Notes: generated by a model not told the origin, from the sequence alone. A stretch of 64,000 nucleotides of DNA from Brachybacterium sp. YJGR34 (GCF_003347015.1 NZ_PNFB01000012.1:40386-104385), one strand, 5' to 3'. Shown: positions 51,892-61,516, counted from the first letter of the stretch. Program-made: numbers and translations.

Positions 51892-52946
51892 GCCGCTCGG
51901 CCCGCGACTACGACGAGAGCGACGTGCGCGTGCGCCCCGGTCGGCGGGGCTCGCGGCCGCGGACCAAGGAGCGGCCCAAGCACGAGGACGCCGTCACCGC
52001 CCGGGTGATCTCGGTGGACCGCGGTCGCTGGCGCACCGTGGTCGCCCCGGGGACCGAGGACGAGCGCGCCGTCACGGCGATGCGCGCCCGGGAGCTGGGC
52101 CGCTCCCCCATCGTCCCCGGCGATCTGGTGGGCCTGGTCGGGGACACCTCGGGCCGGGACGGCAGCCTGGCCCGCATCGTCCGGATCCAGGAGCGCAGCT
52201 CCTTCCTGCGCCGCAGCGCCGACGATGACGACTCCACCGAGCGCCCCCTGGTCGCGAACGTGGACCTCATGGTGATGGTCACCGCCGTCGCGGAGCCGGA
52301 GCCGCGCGGCGGCATGATCGACCGCTGCCTGGTCGCGGCCTATGTCGCCGGGATCGAGGCCCTGCTGGTCCTGACCAAGGCGGATCTGCGCTCCCCGGAG
52401 GAGTTCCTGACCTCCTACGCCCCGCTGGGCCTGGACCATGTGGTGACCCGGCGCGGAGGCGGCGCCGCGACCGAGCATCCCGGGATCCTCGGCCTCGACC
52501 AGCTCCGCGAGCGCCTCTCGGGGCGGGTCAGCGTGCTCATCGGACACTCCGGCGTGGGCAAGTCGACCCTGCTCAACGCCCTGGTCCCCGGCACGCACCG
52601 CGCCACGGGCGTGGTCAACGACACCACCGGCCGCGGCCGGCACACCTCCTCCTCGGCGCTCGCGATGCGCCTGCCGGAGGACGAGGGGTGGGTGATCGAC
52701 ACGCCGGGCGTGCGGTCCTTCGGGCTGGGGCACGTGGACCCCGAGGAGCTGCTGGACGCCTTCGCGGACCTCGCCGCGCTCGCCGAGCAGTGCCCCCGCG
52801 GATGCACCCATCTCGAGGACGCGCCCGACTGCGCGCTCGACGATCTGGTGGCCGACGGGCAGGCGGGCACGGCCGGACCGGCGCGCCTGGTCTCCTACCG
52901 TCGTCTGGCGACCGCGCTGCGGAAGAACGACCCCTGGGCGCTGTGA
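51888..52946 (+). CDS. rsgA: Ribosome small-subunit GTPase RsgA
   Basis: 352 residues. Circularly permuted GTPase that checks late 30S assembly. N-terminal OB domain, then the permuted G motifs: LTKAD (G4) precedes the P-loop GHSGVGKSTLLNAL (G1) and DTPGVRSFG (G3). C-terminal zinc site with Cys-Pro-Arg-Gly-Cys-Thr-His and a later Cys (CPRGCTHLEDAPDCAL). GTG at 51888 overlaps the aroA stop. Confidence 0.95.
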   Translation: MSRSARDYDESDVRVRPGRRGSRPRTKERPKHEDAVTARVISVDRGRWRTVVAPGTEDERAVTAMRARELGRSPIVPGDLVGLVGDTSGRDGSLARIVRIQERSSFLRRSADDDDSTERPLVANVDLMVMVTAVAEPEPRGGMIDRCLVAAYVAGIEALLVLTKADLRSPEEFLTSYAPLGLDHVVTRRGGGAATEHPGILGLDQLRERLSGRVSVLIGHSGVGKSTLLNALVPGTHRATGVVNDTTGRGRHTSSSALAMRLPEDEGWVIDTPGVRSFGLGHVDPEELLDAFADLAALAEQCPRGCTHLEDAPDCALDDLVADGQAGTAGPARLVSYRRLATALRKNDPWAL

Positions 52947-53041
52947 CGAGCGCCGGGGCGGCCTCCCGCCCCGGCGGTGCCGGCGGCGCCGCGCGGGGAC
53001 GCCCGCCCGCGTCGCTGCACCGAGCAGGGGTCCGCGCCCTC

Positions 53042-53047
53042 TAGGCT
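53042..53047 (+). promoter_or_regulatory. -10 element for leaderless hisN
   Basis: TAGGCT seven bases before the ATG at 53055. With start at about the A of ATG, the mRNA would be leaderless; this gives hisN a promoter of its own despite following rsgA by 108 bases. Confidence 0.5.
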
Positions 53048-53054
53048 GGAGCCC

Positions 53055-53849
53055 ATGTCCAGCCGCTACGCCGATGACCTGCGCCTCGCCCACGTGCTCG
53101 CCGATGCCGTGGACCAGCTGACCATGTCCCGCTTCAAGGCGCAGGACCTCGAGGTCACCACCAAGCCCGATCTCACCGAGGTCACCGACGCCGACCGCGC
53201 CGCCGAGCAGCTGGTGCGCGCCCAGCTCTCCCGCTCCCGCTCGCGCGACCAGGTGATCGGTGAGGAGTTCGGCTCCACCGGCGCCTCCCCGAGGCAGTGG
53301 GTCATCGACCCGATCGACGGCACCAGCAACTTCGTGCGCGGCGTCCCCGTGTGGGGCACGCTGATCGGCCTCATCGAGGACGGCCGCGCCGTGGCCGGCC
53401 TGGTCTCCGCCCCGGCGCTGAACCGGCGCTGGTGGGGTGGCGAGGGCTCGGGCGCCTGGACCGGATCGCGGATCAACAACGCGACCAAGCTGCAGGTCTC
53501 CTCCGTCCCCACCGTCGAGGAGGCGTCGCTGTCCTACTCCTCGCTGCACGGCTGGGCAGAGCGCGAGCGGCTCCCCCAGATGCTGAACCTCATGCAGCGC
53601 TTCTGGCGCACCCGTGCCTACGGCGACTTCTGGTCGTACATGCTGGTGGCCGAGGGGGCGGTCGACGTGGCCTGCGAGCCGGAGCTGAACCTCCACGACA
53701 TGGTGGCCCTGGCCCCGATCGTCACCGAGGCCGGCGGGCGCTTCTCCTCGCTGGACGGCGAGGACGGCCCCTTCGGCGGCAACGCCGTGGCCACCAACTC
53801 CCTGCTCCACGAGGAGATCCTGTCCGCGCTCGCGGCCCGCGAGGACTGA
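53055..53849 (+). CDS. hisN: Histidinol-phosphatase, inositol monophosphatase family
   Basis: 264 residues. IMPase-fold phosphatase; the actinobacterial HisN removes phosphate from histidinol phosphate. Motifs: VTDADRAAEQLV, VIGEEFGSTG, the metal-binding DPIDGTSNFVRGVPVWGTLI and, near the C-terminus, EGAVDVACEPELNLHDMVAL. The last motif, W-D-type in IMPases, is LHDMVAL as in HisN. Start ATG at 53055. A broader inositol-phosphatase role cannot be excluded. Confidence 0.88.
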   Translation: MSSRYADDLRLAHVLADAVDQLTMSRFKAQDLEVTTKPDLTEVTDADRAAEQLVRAQLSRSRSRDQVIGEEFGSTGASPRQWVIDPIDGTSNFVRGVPVWGTLIGLIEDGRAVAGLVSAPALNRRWWGGEGSGAWTGSRINNATKLQVSSVPTVEEASLSYSSLHGWAERERLPQMLNLMQRFWRTRAYGDFWSYMLVAEGAVDVACEPELNLHDMVALAPIVTEAGGRFSSLDGEDGPFGGNAVATNSLLHEEILSALAARED

Positions 53850-53965
53850 GGGCTCGCGCGGCGCGTCGTCGGCCGTCCACCGCGTGGCCCGCGGCGAGGA
53901 CGGCGCCGCGGGGGTCGGTAGACTTCAGGGGTCGTGACCCCGAACTGTGAAGGGACCCCCTCTCC

Positions 53966-55186
53966 ATGACCGTCAAGCGCGTCGCCCTGCTCACCGCAGG
54001 TGGCTATGCCCCCTGCCTCTCCTCCGCCGTCGGCGGTCTCATCGAGCGCTACACCGAGCTGGTGCCGGATGTCGAGATCATCGCCTACAAGCACGGCTAC
54101 TGGGGGCTGCTCTCCGGGGAGAAGCTCGTGGTGGACGACGAGGTGCGCGCGAAGGCGGGGCTGCTGCACAACTACGGCGGCTCCCCCATCGGCAACTCCC
54201 GCGTCAAGCTCACCAACACCGCCGATCTGGTCGCGCGCGGCCTGATCCAGGAGGGCGAGAACGCCCTCGAGGTCGCCGCGGAGAAGCTCCGGGCCGACGG
54301 GGTGGACGTGCTGCACACCATCGGTGGCGACGACACCAACACCACCGCCGCGGACCTCGCGAAGCACCTCCACGACAACGGCCACGACCTGCAGGTGGTG
54401 GGTCTGCCCAAGACGATCGACAACGACATCGTGCCGATCCGCCAGTCCCTCGGCGCGAAGAGCGCCGCGGAGCAGACCAGCGTGTTCGCGCAGAACATCA
54501 TCGCCGAGCACGGCTCGAACCCGCGCATGCTGATCATCCACGAGATCATGGGCCGCGCCTGCGGGTACCTCACCGCCCAGGCCGCCGAGTACTACCAGGA
54601 CTGGCACGCCCAGCAGGAGTGGCTGCCGGGCATCGGACACCGCGCCGAGCGCTGGGACGTGCACGCCGTCTTCCTCCCCGAGCTCGCTCTCGACATCGAC
54701 GCCGAGGCCGAGCGCCTGAAGACGGTCATGGACGAGGCCGGCTGCGTGAACATCTTCCTCTCCGAGGGTGCCGGCATCCCCGAGATCGTCGCCGAGATGC
54801 AGGCCCGCGGCGAGGAGCCGGAGAAGGATCCCTTCGGCCACGTCAAGATCGACAAGATCAACCCCGGCCAATGGTTCGCCCAGCAGTTCTCCGAGAAGCT
54901 CGGCGCCGAGAAGGTCATGGTCCAGAAGTCCGGCTACTTCTCGCGCTCCGCGAAGGCCAATGCCGAGGACCTGCGCCTCATCAAGTCGATGACGGACCTC
55001 GCCGTGCAGGTCGCGCTCGAGGGCGGCTCCGGCCTCATCGGTCACGACGAGGAGCAGGGCGACATCCTGCGCGCCGTCGAGTTCGAGCGCGTCGCCGGGC
55101 ACAAGGCCTTCGACATCTCCCAGCCCTGGTTCCACGAGGTCATGGAGCGCACCGGCCAGACCATCGTCCCGGCCGCGGCGCACTGA
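53966..55186 (+). CDS. pfp: PPi-dependent 6-phosphofructokinase
   Basis: 406 residues. Interconverts fructose-6-phosphate and fructose-1,6-bisphosphate using pyrophosphate. The phosphoryl-donor site reads TIGGDDTNTTA and the substrate loop LPKTIDNDIVP; the second Asp in GGDD and the Lys in PKTIDND mark the PPi-dependent rather than the ATP-dependent class. HEIMGRACGYLTAQAAEY and LSEGAGIPEIV are also conserved. ATG with GAAGGGA upstream; TAGACT -10 candidate at 53919-53924. A calpain-like gene follows ten bases after the stop. Confidence 0.92.
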   Translation: MTVKRVALLTAGGYAPCLSSAVGGLIERYTELVPDVEIIAYKHGYWGLLSGEKLVVDDEVRAKAGLLHNYGGSPIGNSRVKLTNTADLVARGLIQEGENALEVAAEKLRADGVDVLHTIGGDDTNTTAADLAKHLHDNGHDLQVVGLPKTIDNDIVPIRQSLGAKSAAEQTSVFAQNIIAEHGSNPRMLIIHEIMGRACGYLTAQAAEYYQDWHAQQEWLPGIGHRAERWDVHAVFLPELALDIDAEAERLKTVMDEAGCVNIFLSEGAGIPEIVAEMQARGEEPEKDPFGHVKIDKINPGQWFAQQFSEKLGAEKVMVQKSGYFSRSAKANAEDLRLIKSMTDLAVQVALEGGSGLIGHDEEQGDILRAVEFERVAGHKAFDISQPWFHEVMERTGQTIVPAAAH

Positions 55187-55196
55187 GCCCGCTGCC

Positions 55197-55964
55197 ATGA
55201 CCGCGGGGGCGTCGGCGCGCGGTCGCCGGCGCCCTCGTGTGCGGACCTGGCGCCGCACCCTGCGCGCGCTCACCCGTCCCGGGTGGGCGCGCGACGTGTC
55301 GGCGGCCGGACGGCGGGAGGACCGCGGGCCCCTGGCCCCTCCCCGCCTGCTGCGTCCCCAGCAGGGCCGCCTCGGCGACTGTTGGGTGATGGCCCCGATG
55401 CTCGCCGTGGCCGAGACCGCCCCGGAGCGTCTCCGCTCCCTGCTCGCCGTCGAGGCCGACGGCACCGTCTCCGTGCACCTGCCCGCGCTCGAGGTGCCGC
55501 TGCGCGTGGACCGCCGCTTCCCCGTCGACGAGCACGGGGCGTTCCTGTACGGGCGGCGCAGCGGCGCGAACCCCGGATGGGTGGGCGTGCTCGAGAAGGC
55601 GATCGCGGTGCACGTCGCCGGCGACTATCCCTTCCTGCAGCGCGGCATCGCCCGCTTCGGCCTCGAGCTGCTGCTGGGCGAGCGGGTGCGCACACAGCTG
55701 CGGATGCCGACGGCCCGGCAGATCCTCGCGTGGCGGGCCGAGGGGCGCGCGATCACCGCCTCGACCCATCCGCTGAGCCCTCTCGTGCCGGGCGCCGCCG
55801 GTCCCCTGCCGGCCAGTCATGTCTTCGCGGTGGTGGGCGCCGACGCGCGCAGCGGGCACGTGCATCTGCGCGATCCCGGGCGACCGGAGACCCTGCTGGT
55901 GCTCGACGCCCGGCGGCTGCGGCGCGGGATGCTGTCCGTGGACGTCACGGCGCCGCTGCGCTGA
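55197..55964 (+). CDS. Calpain-like (C2 family) cysteine peptidase
   Basis: 255 residues, cytoplasmic as read, with a very basic first 50 residues. The core has the papain-like calpain signature: oxyanion Gln and catalytic Cys62 in QQGRLGDCWVMAPMLAVAE, a Trp-Leu-Glu-Lys-Ala helix (WVGVLEKAIAVHVAGDYPF), catalytic His208 in PASHVFAVVGAD, and LRDPGRP where calpains have LRNPWG (Asn replaced by Asp226). No calcium-binding, C2 or transport domain is attached. Start assigned at the ATG at 55197, without a clear ribosome binding site; translation is probably coupled to pfp ten bases upstream. Substrate and role unknown. Confidence 0.72.
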   Translation: MTAGASARGRRRPRVRTWRRTLRALTRPGWARDVSAAGRREDRGPLAPPRLLRPQQGRLGDCWVMAPMLAVAETAPERLRSLLAVEADGTVSVHLPALEVPLRVDRRFPVDEHGAFLYGRRSGANPGWVGVLEKAIAVHVAGDYPFLQRGIARFGLELLLGERVRTQLRMPTARQILAWRAEGRAITASTHPLSPLVPGAAGPLPASHVFAVVGADARSGHVHLRDPGRPETLLVLDARRLRRGMLSVDVTAPLR

Positions 55965-56000
55965 GCGGTCGGCCCTGCGCACCGCCGAGGCTGCGCATGC

Positions 56001-56645
56001 TCAGACGGCGGCCGGCTCCCGGCGGTACTGCTCGAGCCAGGCGTCGGCGATGAGGCGGTGCCCGGCCGCCGTGGGGTGGACGCCGTCCTCGGCGATGCCC
56101 TGTGGCGTGTGCCCGGCCGCGAGGGCGCGCTCCAGCACCTGCTCGAGGTCGACGAGGGCGAGGCCCCGCTCGGCGGCGAGGCGACGGATGATCGCGACCT
56201 TGCCGTCGAGGTCGCTGTGCAGGCGCACCCGCTCCTCGTCGATGTCGGCGACGAAGGGCACGATGAGCAGCACCCGAGCCCGCGGAGCCTCCTCCTCCAG
56301 CCGGTCGAGCATCCAGCGGTAGTCCGCCTCGAAGGACTCATCGGTGACCAGCTCGCCGCGCGTGAACCGGTGCCAGGAGTCGTTGACGCCCACGTAGATC
56401 GTGACCACGTCGGGAGACGGCTCCAGGCAGTCCGCCTCGAAGCGCTCGCGCAGATGGGCGGCCTTGTCCCCACCGATCCCGCGGTTGAGCACCGTGGCGG
56501 TGGGCTCGTGGGCGGCGACGTGCTCGGAGAGGAGGCGGACGTAGCCATGGCCCAGCTGCTCGGGGTCCTCACGGCGTCCGCAGTCGGTGATGGAGTCGCC
56601 GATGAACAGCAGTGTCCGCGGGGCGGGGCGGGAAGGGGTCGTCAT
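56001..56645 (-). CDS. SGNH/GDSL-family esterase
   Basis: 214 residues, no signal peptide. Canonical blocks: FIGDSITDCGRR (Ser nucleophile), NRGIGGDKAAHLRER (block II), IYVGVNDSWHR (block III) and EDGVHPTAAGHRLIA (Asp-His). Resembles intracellular lysophospholipase/acetylxylan-esterase-like SGNH hydrolases; substrate unknown. ATG at 56645 (MTTPSRPAP). Convergent with the calpain-like gene, 36 bases away. Contrast with the degenerate SGNH protein at 47801. Confidence 0.9.
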   Translation of the reverse strand: MTTPSRPAPRTLLFIGDSITDCGRREDPEQLGHGYVRLLSEHVAAHEPTATVLNRGIGGDKAAHLRERFEADCLEPSPDVVTIYVGVNDSWHRFTRGELVTDESFEADYRWMLDRLEEEAPRARVLLIVPFVADIDEERVRLHSDLDGKVAIIRRLAAERGLALVDLEQVLERALAAGHTPQGIAEDGVHPTAAGHRLIADAWLEQYRREPAAV

Positions 56646-56758
56646 GGGCCACATCGTGCCAGAGAGGGCGGAGAGCCCGGACGCTGCTTCCACGGTCCGG
56701 GCTCTTCCCTCCGCGCGGGTCGGTCGGCAGGTCGATCGGCCGCTGTTCGCGGCTCCTC

Positions 56759-57097
56759 TCAGCTCGCGGCGAGCGGGAGCGTGGCGGCGTCGGTCGCGGC
56801 GGCGCACGACTCCTTGCCGGAGGGGCCCACGAACCGGACGTCCACGAGATGCTTCCGCGCGAAATCCACGACGGTGGCGTCCACCGTCGCTCGCAGCTGC
56901 GCCAAGGCCGTCGGGTCCACGTGCTGCGTGCCCGTCAGATCCACGAGGATCGGAGCGGCCGGGTCCAGCGCCCGTGCTCTGGAGATCTGTGCAGCGAGCA
57001 CGTTCGCGGTCTCTGAGTTGAGACACCCGGAGACGTACAGATCGATGGTGTCCCGGCCGACGTCTGCTTTCACGAGGACCGAGATCTTGTGGGTCAT
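56759..57097 (-). CDS. STAS-domain protein, anti-sigma antagonist-like
   Basis: 112 residues. STAS fold: IDLYVSGCLNSETANVLAAQ, then ILVDLTGTQHVDPTALAQLR. In classical anti-anti-sigma factors the loop reads D-S-S/T-G and carries the phosphorylated Ser/Thr; here it is Asp61-Pro62-Thr63-Ala64. Thr63 could still be a phosphosite, but the Ser and Gly are missing. No kinase or sigma gene is adjacent. Function uncertain. Confidence 0.7.
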   Translation of the reverse strand: MTHKISVLVKADVGRDTIDLYVSGCLNSETANVLAAQISRARALDPAAPILVDLTGTQHVDPTALAQLRATVDATVVDFARKHLVDVRFVGPSGKESCAAATDAATLPLAAS

Positions 57098-57471
<374 letters not shown>

Positions 57472-57525
57472 GCGACATGGACTACTCTACGACGCTCGGA
57501 ACCCGGCGTCCACCTGGGACGACCT

Positions 57526-57547
57526 GAACGTGTGCCATGCCACGTTC
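57526..57547 (-). terminator. Possible hairpin downstream of UPF0182 gene
   Basis: Arms gaacgtg (57526-57532) and cacgttc (57541-57547), 8-base loop, in the 179-base gap between the UPF0182 stop and the tRNA gene. Weak; could also be part of the tRNA promoter region. Confidence 0.3.
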
Positions 57548-57650
57548 ATAGCTCGTTCACCTGCCTGGGACGACGATGCCCGACCGCCGCCGGCGTCCAG
57601 CCGGCCGCGATCGGGCATCGCTTCGAGCTCAGGGCCCGGTGGGAGTGCGC

Positions 57651-60600
57651 TCAGCCCTCCCCGCCGTCCGAGGCCTGGGCGTCGGACGGGAGGCCCGTCC
57701 CGCCGAGCTCCTCGTTGGCCTGGATCGCGCGGTTGAGCGCGTCGGCGAGCTGCTCCTGGGCCTCGCCGTAGGCGGTCCAGTCGCCCTCCTGCATCGCAGT
57801 CTCCGAGTTCGCCACCGCGGTGTCCATGTCCACGAGCGCCTGGTCGAGACGCTCCTGGGCGGATCCGGAGGCCGCGGGCTGCTCGCCCTCGGCCGGAGCC
57901 TCCTCCTCGCCCTCGGCAGGCGCTTCCTCACCCTCGGCGGGCTCCTCGACGGTGCCCTCACCGGTCTCCGTGTCGGCGGTGCCGGAAGGGGCATCGGGAT
58001 CGGAGACCGAGGCGTCGCCGGCGTCGGCACCGGAGTCGCCGCCGAACACCAGGTCGAGGGCCTCGTCGAGCGTCGGCGCGAAGCCGATCTTGTCGCCGAA
58101 GGAGACCAGCACCATCTGGAGCAGCGGGTACTGGGTACCGCCGCCGGAGGCGGAGGACTGCAGGAAGACCGGCTGCACGTACAACAGTCCGCCGCCGACG
58201 GGCAGGGTCAGCAGGTTGCCGTTGATGACCTCGGAGTTGCCGGACTTCAGCAGGTTCAGCGCCTGGGAGACGTTGGGCTCCGCGTTGAAGGTGGCCTGCA
58301 CCTGACCCGGACCGTTGACCGGATTCGAGGTCGGCAGCACCAGGAGGGTCATGTCCCCGAAGGACTCCGCCGGGTTCCCGGCGGTGTCCCCAGTCTCGGA
58401 GTCCACCGCCAGATACCCGGTGAGCACGTTCTGCCCCTCGGAGGGGATGAAGCTCGAGGAGAGCATGAAGCTCGGGTCGTTCGCCTCGGGCATCTGCATG
58501 GTCAGGTACATCGGCGGCTGCGGGGCCTGCTGGCCGGTGCTGCCGTCGGGGTTGGTGGGCGCCGGGACCGTCGGGTCCGGGGGCACCTGCCAGAAGTCCT
58601 GCTGGGTGAAGAAGTCGTCCGCATCGGTCACGTGGTAGGTGGCCAGCACCTCACGCTGCGCCTTGAAGTAGTCCGCCGGGTAGCGCAGGTGGCTCATCAG
58701 CTCACCGCTGATCTCCGAGGCGGGCTCCAGCGCGTCCGGGAAGACCTCGGCCCAGGACTGCAGGATCGGGTCCTCGGTGTCCCAGGTGTACAGGGTCACC
58801 GAGCCGTCGAAGGCGTTGACCGTCGCCTTGACGGAGTTGCGCATGTAGTTGGCCGACCGCTCGCGATTGCTCGCGGTGTCGTTGGGATTGGTCTGGGAAT
58901 CGTCGACCGTCTGATCGAGATCGATGGACTGCGCATAGGGGTACTCCGTGGTGGTGGTGTAGCCGTCCACCACCCACACCAGCTGCTCGTCGACCACCGC
59001 CGGGTACATCTGGGAGTCCAGCGACAGGAACGGGGCGACCTCGCGGACGCGCTCCTGCGGATCGCGGTCGTAGAGGATCTGGGACTCCTCGTTGAGGTAG
59101 TCGGAGATCACGATGTTCGGATCACGGAACTTGATCGCGTAGAGCAGCTGTTCGAAGAAGCCGCCGACCGAGGGGCCGCCATCGCCCTGGAAGGTGTTGT
59201 AGACCTGATCGCCGCCTTCCTCGTCGTCCGTGCCGCCTCGCTGGTAGTCGAACTCCTCGGGCTCGCTCCCCTCGGGGGCGCCGACGATCGAGTAGTCCGG
59301 CGAGTGGCGGCCGAAGTAGACCCGCTCCTCGTAGGAGCCCAGGTCGCCGTCGCCGGGGACACCGGACTGGAGGAAGCTGGGCTCGCCGTCCTCGTTGCGT
59401 CGGTTGCCGTAGGCGGCCGCCGTACCGTAGCCGTGGGTGTAGATGATGTGCTGGTCCACCCAGGAGCGGTCCGCGAGACCGAACTTGTCCGGGCGGAGCT
59501 CGCGCACGCCGATCACGGTGTCCTGCAGCTCGCCGTCGATCTCGTAGCGATCGACGCTCAGCACCTCGTCGAAGCCCCAGTAGCGCCGGTTCGCCTCACG
59601 CTGCTCGAAGGTGGGCGAGACGATGTTGGGATCCATCAGCCGGATCTGCGCCGTGGTCGAGGCATCCTCCCGCAGCGCCCCCGGCTCCGCGTCGGTGGTG
59701 GCCGTGTAGGGCACCTCGGTGACGCCGTCGAGATTGAAGGCGGTGCGGGTCGCGCTGATGTTGTTCTGGATGTACTCCTGCTCCAGGGCGCGCTCGTTCG
59801 GCTGGACCTGGAACTGCTGGATCGCCCAGGGGTACAGGTTGCCGACCACCAGCGTGGACAGGATCATCAGGCCGGCGCCGATCGCCGGGATGCGCCAGTC
59901 CGCGCGGAAGATCCACAGCACGAACAGCGCGGCCACCACGATCGAGGCGATGGCGAGGATGGTCTTCGCCGGCAGGATCGCGTTGACGTCCGCGTAAGAG
60001 GCGCCCTCGAACCGCGGATGGGCACTGGTCAGCAGGTCGTAGCGCTGGAACCAGTGGCCGGCGCCGAGGAGCAGCACGTAGATCGCGGCCAGGACGCCCA
60101 GGTGGCGCCGTGCCGACCGGGTGACCTCGAGGCCGGACTCCTGGCCCCAGGCGACGCCGCCGTAGATGAAGTGCCCGATGAGCGCTCCGACCACCGAGAC
60201 CAGGAGCACGAACTGGCCGAAGGCGATCACCATGTCGATCACCGGGAGGGTGAAGACGTAGAAGGAGATGTCATTGCCGAAGATGGCGTCGGTCTCCCCG
60301 AAGTCCTGGGGGTGCAGGAACAGCTGCACGTCCTGCCAGCGGCGGGACAGAGCGAGGCCGCCGAAGGCCCCGATGATCACCGGCGCGCCGTAGGTCAGGC
60401 CGCGGCGCAGCGGGTCCACCGCGGCGCGGAACTGCTCGAGCGCCTCCTGCTCCCGCGTGACGGGCGGATAGATCGGCCGCTTGGTGTACGAGATCCGCAG
60501 GCTGAGGAACAGCGGCACCGCGAAGAGCACGATGCCCAGCAGGAACAGCACGATCTGCGTCCCCCACCGCGTGAACAGCACGTCGGTGTAGTCCAGCTGT

Positions 60601-60779
60601 TCCATCCACAGGTACTTGGTCCACACCTCCGAGGCGATGACGAGCGCGAGGACGAGCAGGACGACCACGCCCACCGTGATCGCGAGCGGCGAGACCCGGC
60701 GTGGGCCATCGGTCTTCGCATCAGGGGCCGGTCGAGGTCGCGGCCGGGGCATATCGCCGAACGGGGCGGAGAAACTCAC
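57651..60779 (-). CDS. UPF0182 (COG1615) large membrane protein
   Basis: 1042 residues. Seven predicted membrane helices in the first ~330 residues (first one VSPLAITVGVVVLLVLAL), then a large extracytoplasmic domain (ADYFKAQREVLATYHVTDA, MPEANDPSFML, LLPTSNPVNGPGQVQATF) and a Glu/Ala/Pro-rich C-terminal segment. UPF0182 proteins are conserved in actinobacteria and of unknown function. GTG at 60779 with GAGG six bases upstream is preferred; an ATG at 60752 is the alternative. Divergent from the PPA1309 gene, a frequent pairing. Confidence 0.92.
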   Translation of the reverse strand: MSFSAPFGDMPRPRPRPAPDAKTDGPRRVSPLAITVGVVVLLVLALVIASEVWTKYLWMEQLDYTDVLFTRWGTQIVLFLLGIVLFAVPLFLSLRISYTKRPIYPPVTREQEALEQFRAAVDPLRRGLTYGAPVIIGAFGGLALSRRWQDVQLFLHPQDFGETDAIFGNDISFYVFTLPVIDMVIAFGQFVLLVSVVGALIGHFIYGGVAWGQESGLEVTRSARRHLGVLAAIYVLLLGAGHWFQRYDLLTSAHPRFEGASYADVNAILPAKTILAIASIVVAALFVLWIFRADWRIPAIGAGLMILSTLVVGNLYPWAIQQFQVQPNERALEQEYIQNNISATRTAFNLDGVTEVPYTATTDAEPGALREDASTTAQIRLMDPNIVSPTFEQREANRRYWGFDEVLSVDRYEIDGELQDTVIGVRELRPDKFGLADRSWVDQHIIYTHGYGTAAAYGNRRNEDGEPSFLQSGVPGDGDLGSYEERVYFGRHSPDYSIVGAPEGSEPEEFDYQRGGTDDEEGGDQVYNTFQGDGGPSVGGFFEQLLYAIKFRDPNIVISDYLNEESQILYDRDPQERVREVAPFLSLDSQMYPAVVDEQLVWVVDGYTTTTEYPYAQSIDLDQTVDDSQTNPNDTASNRERSANYMRNSVKATVNAFDGSVTLYTWDTEDPILQSWAEVFPDALEPASEISGELMSHLRYPADYFKAQREVLATYHVTDADDFFTQQDFWQVPPDPTVPAPTNPDGSTGQQAPQPPMYLTMQMPEANDPSFMLSSSFIPSEGQNVLTGYLAVDSETGDTAGNPAESFGDMTLLVLPTSNPVNGPGQVQATFNAEPNVSQALNLLKSGNSEVINGNLLTLPVGGGLLYVQPVFLQSSASGGGTQYPLLQMVLVSFGDKIGFAPTLDEALDLVFGGDSGADAGDASVSDPDAPSGTADTETGEGTVEEPAEGEEAPAEGEEEAPAEGEQPAASGSAQERLDQALVDMDTAVANSETAMQEGDWTAYGEAQEQLADALNRAIQANEELGGTGLPSDAQASDGGEG

Positions 60780-60945
60780 AGAAAACCTCAGGTGCCTCGG
60801 TGTCGGATCCGGTGGCCCCGTCCGCGTCCGCGCAGAGGAGGCCAATCGGGCTCCGGGTACAGTGTGGAGCCGCCGCACACAGCGGTGGCACTCCTATTCT
60901 GTCAGCAATCCGCCAGGCCTACCCAGCAAGGGACCTCTCGATCCG

Positions 60946-61494
60946 ATGACGACTCCCGCTCCGGACCCTCTGGACGCCCCCACCGCCGCTCTCGCCGCCG
61001 CCGTCCTCGAGGTGGCGCGGCATCTTGAGGACACTCCCCTGGCCGCGCCCCAGCTGTTCGCGCTGGCGCGCAGCGCGGAGCTCCTGGCGGCCTCGCCCGC
61101 GCTCGCGGCCATGCTGGGGGCGGAGACCGAGGGGGCGGCGACCGGCGACGACCTGCACCTGACCCCGATCGATCTCGGCGAGGCCTCCGAGTCCGGTGCG
61201 GACGTCGCCGTCGATGATCCCCTGGTCGCGCTCGAGACCGTGCAATGGCCGGATCTGGCCGCCGGCGGCGCCGTCGCCTGCGACCTCCCGGCATCGGCCT
61301 GGTCCGTCCGCGACGACGATCCCGCGGCGGGACTGCCCACCGGTCAGCCGCTGCGGGTCGTCGTCGCAGCACTGGCCGACGGCACCACGTGGTCCGCCGT
61401 GCACCGCGGCGGCGAGGACGGCTACGTCCTCGGCGCCGCGCTGCTGCCGGACATCTCCGCGGCGCTGGTGGAGACGCTGCAGCCCACCGGCTGA
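60946..61494 (+). CDS. PPA1309 family protein
   Basis: 182 residues, soluble and acidic. Start LDAPTAALAAAVLEVARHLE and the conserved region around AVETVQWPDLAAGGAVACDL-like residues (LETVQWPDLAAGGAVACDL) match the actinobacterial PPA1309 family, which is usually encoded next to UPF0182. Function unknown. ATG at 60946 with AAGGGA about ten bases upstream; a -10-like TACAGT is at 60857-60862. Convergent with the SSB gene, 22 bases away. Confidence 0.85.
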   Translation: MTTPAPDPLDAPTAALAAAVLEVARHLEDTPLAAPQLFALARSAELLAASPALAAMLGAETEGAATGDDLHLTPIDLGEASESGADVAVDDPLVALETVQWPDLAAGGAVACDLPASAWSVRDDDPAAGLPTGQPLRVVVAALADGTTWSAVHRGGEDGYVLGAALLPDISAALVETLQPTG

Positions 61495-61516
61495 ACGCCG
61501 CTCGGCCGACCAGGAC

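Noticed and set aside
57576..61028. 1150-residue plus-strand frame across UPF0182
   Set aside because: Antisense shadow; the minus strand has the clear membrane protein with helices and family motifs.
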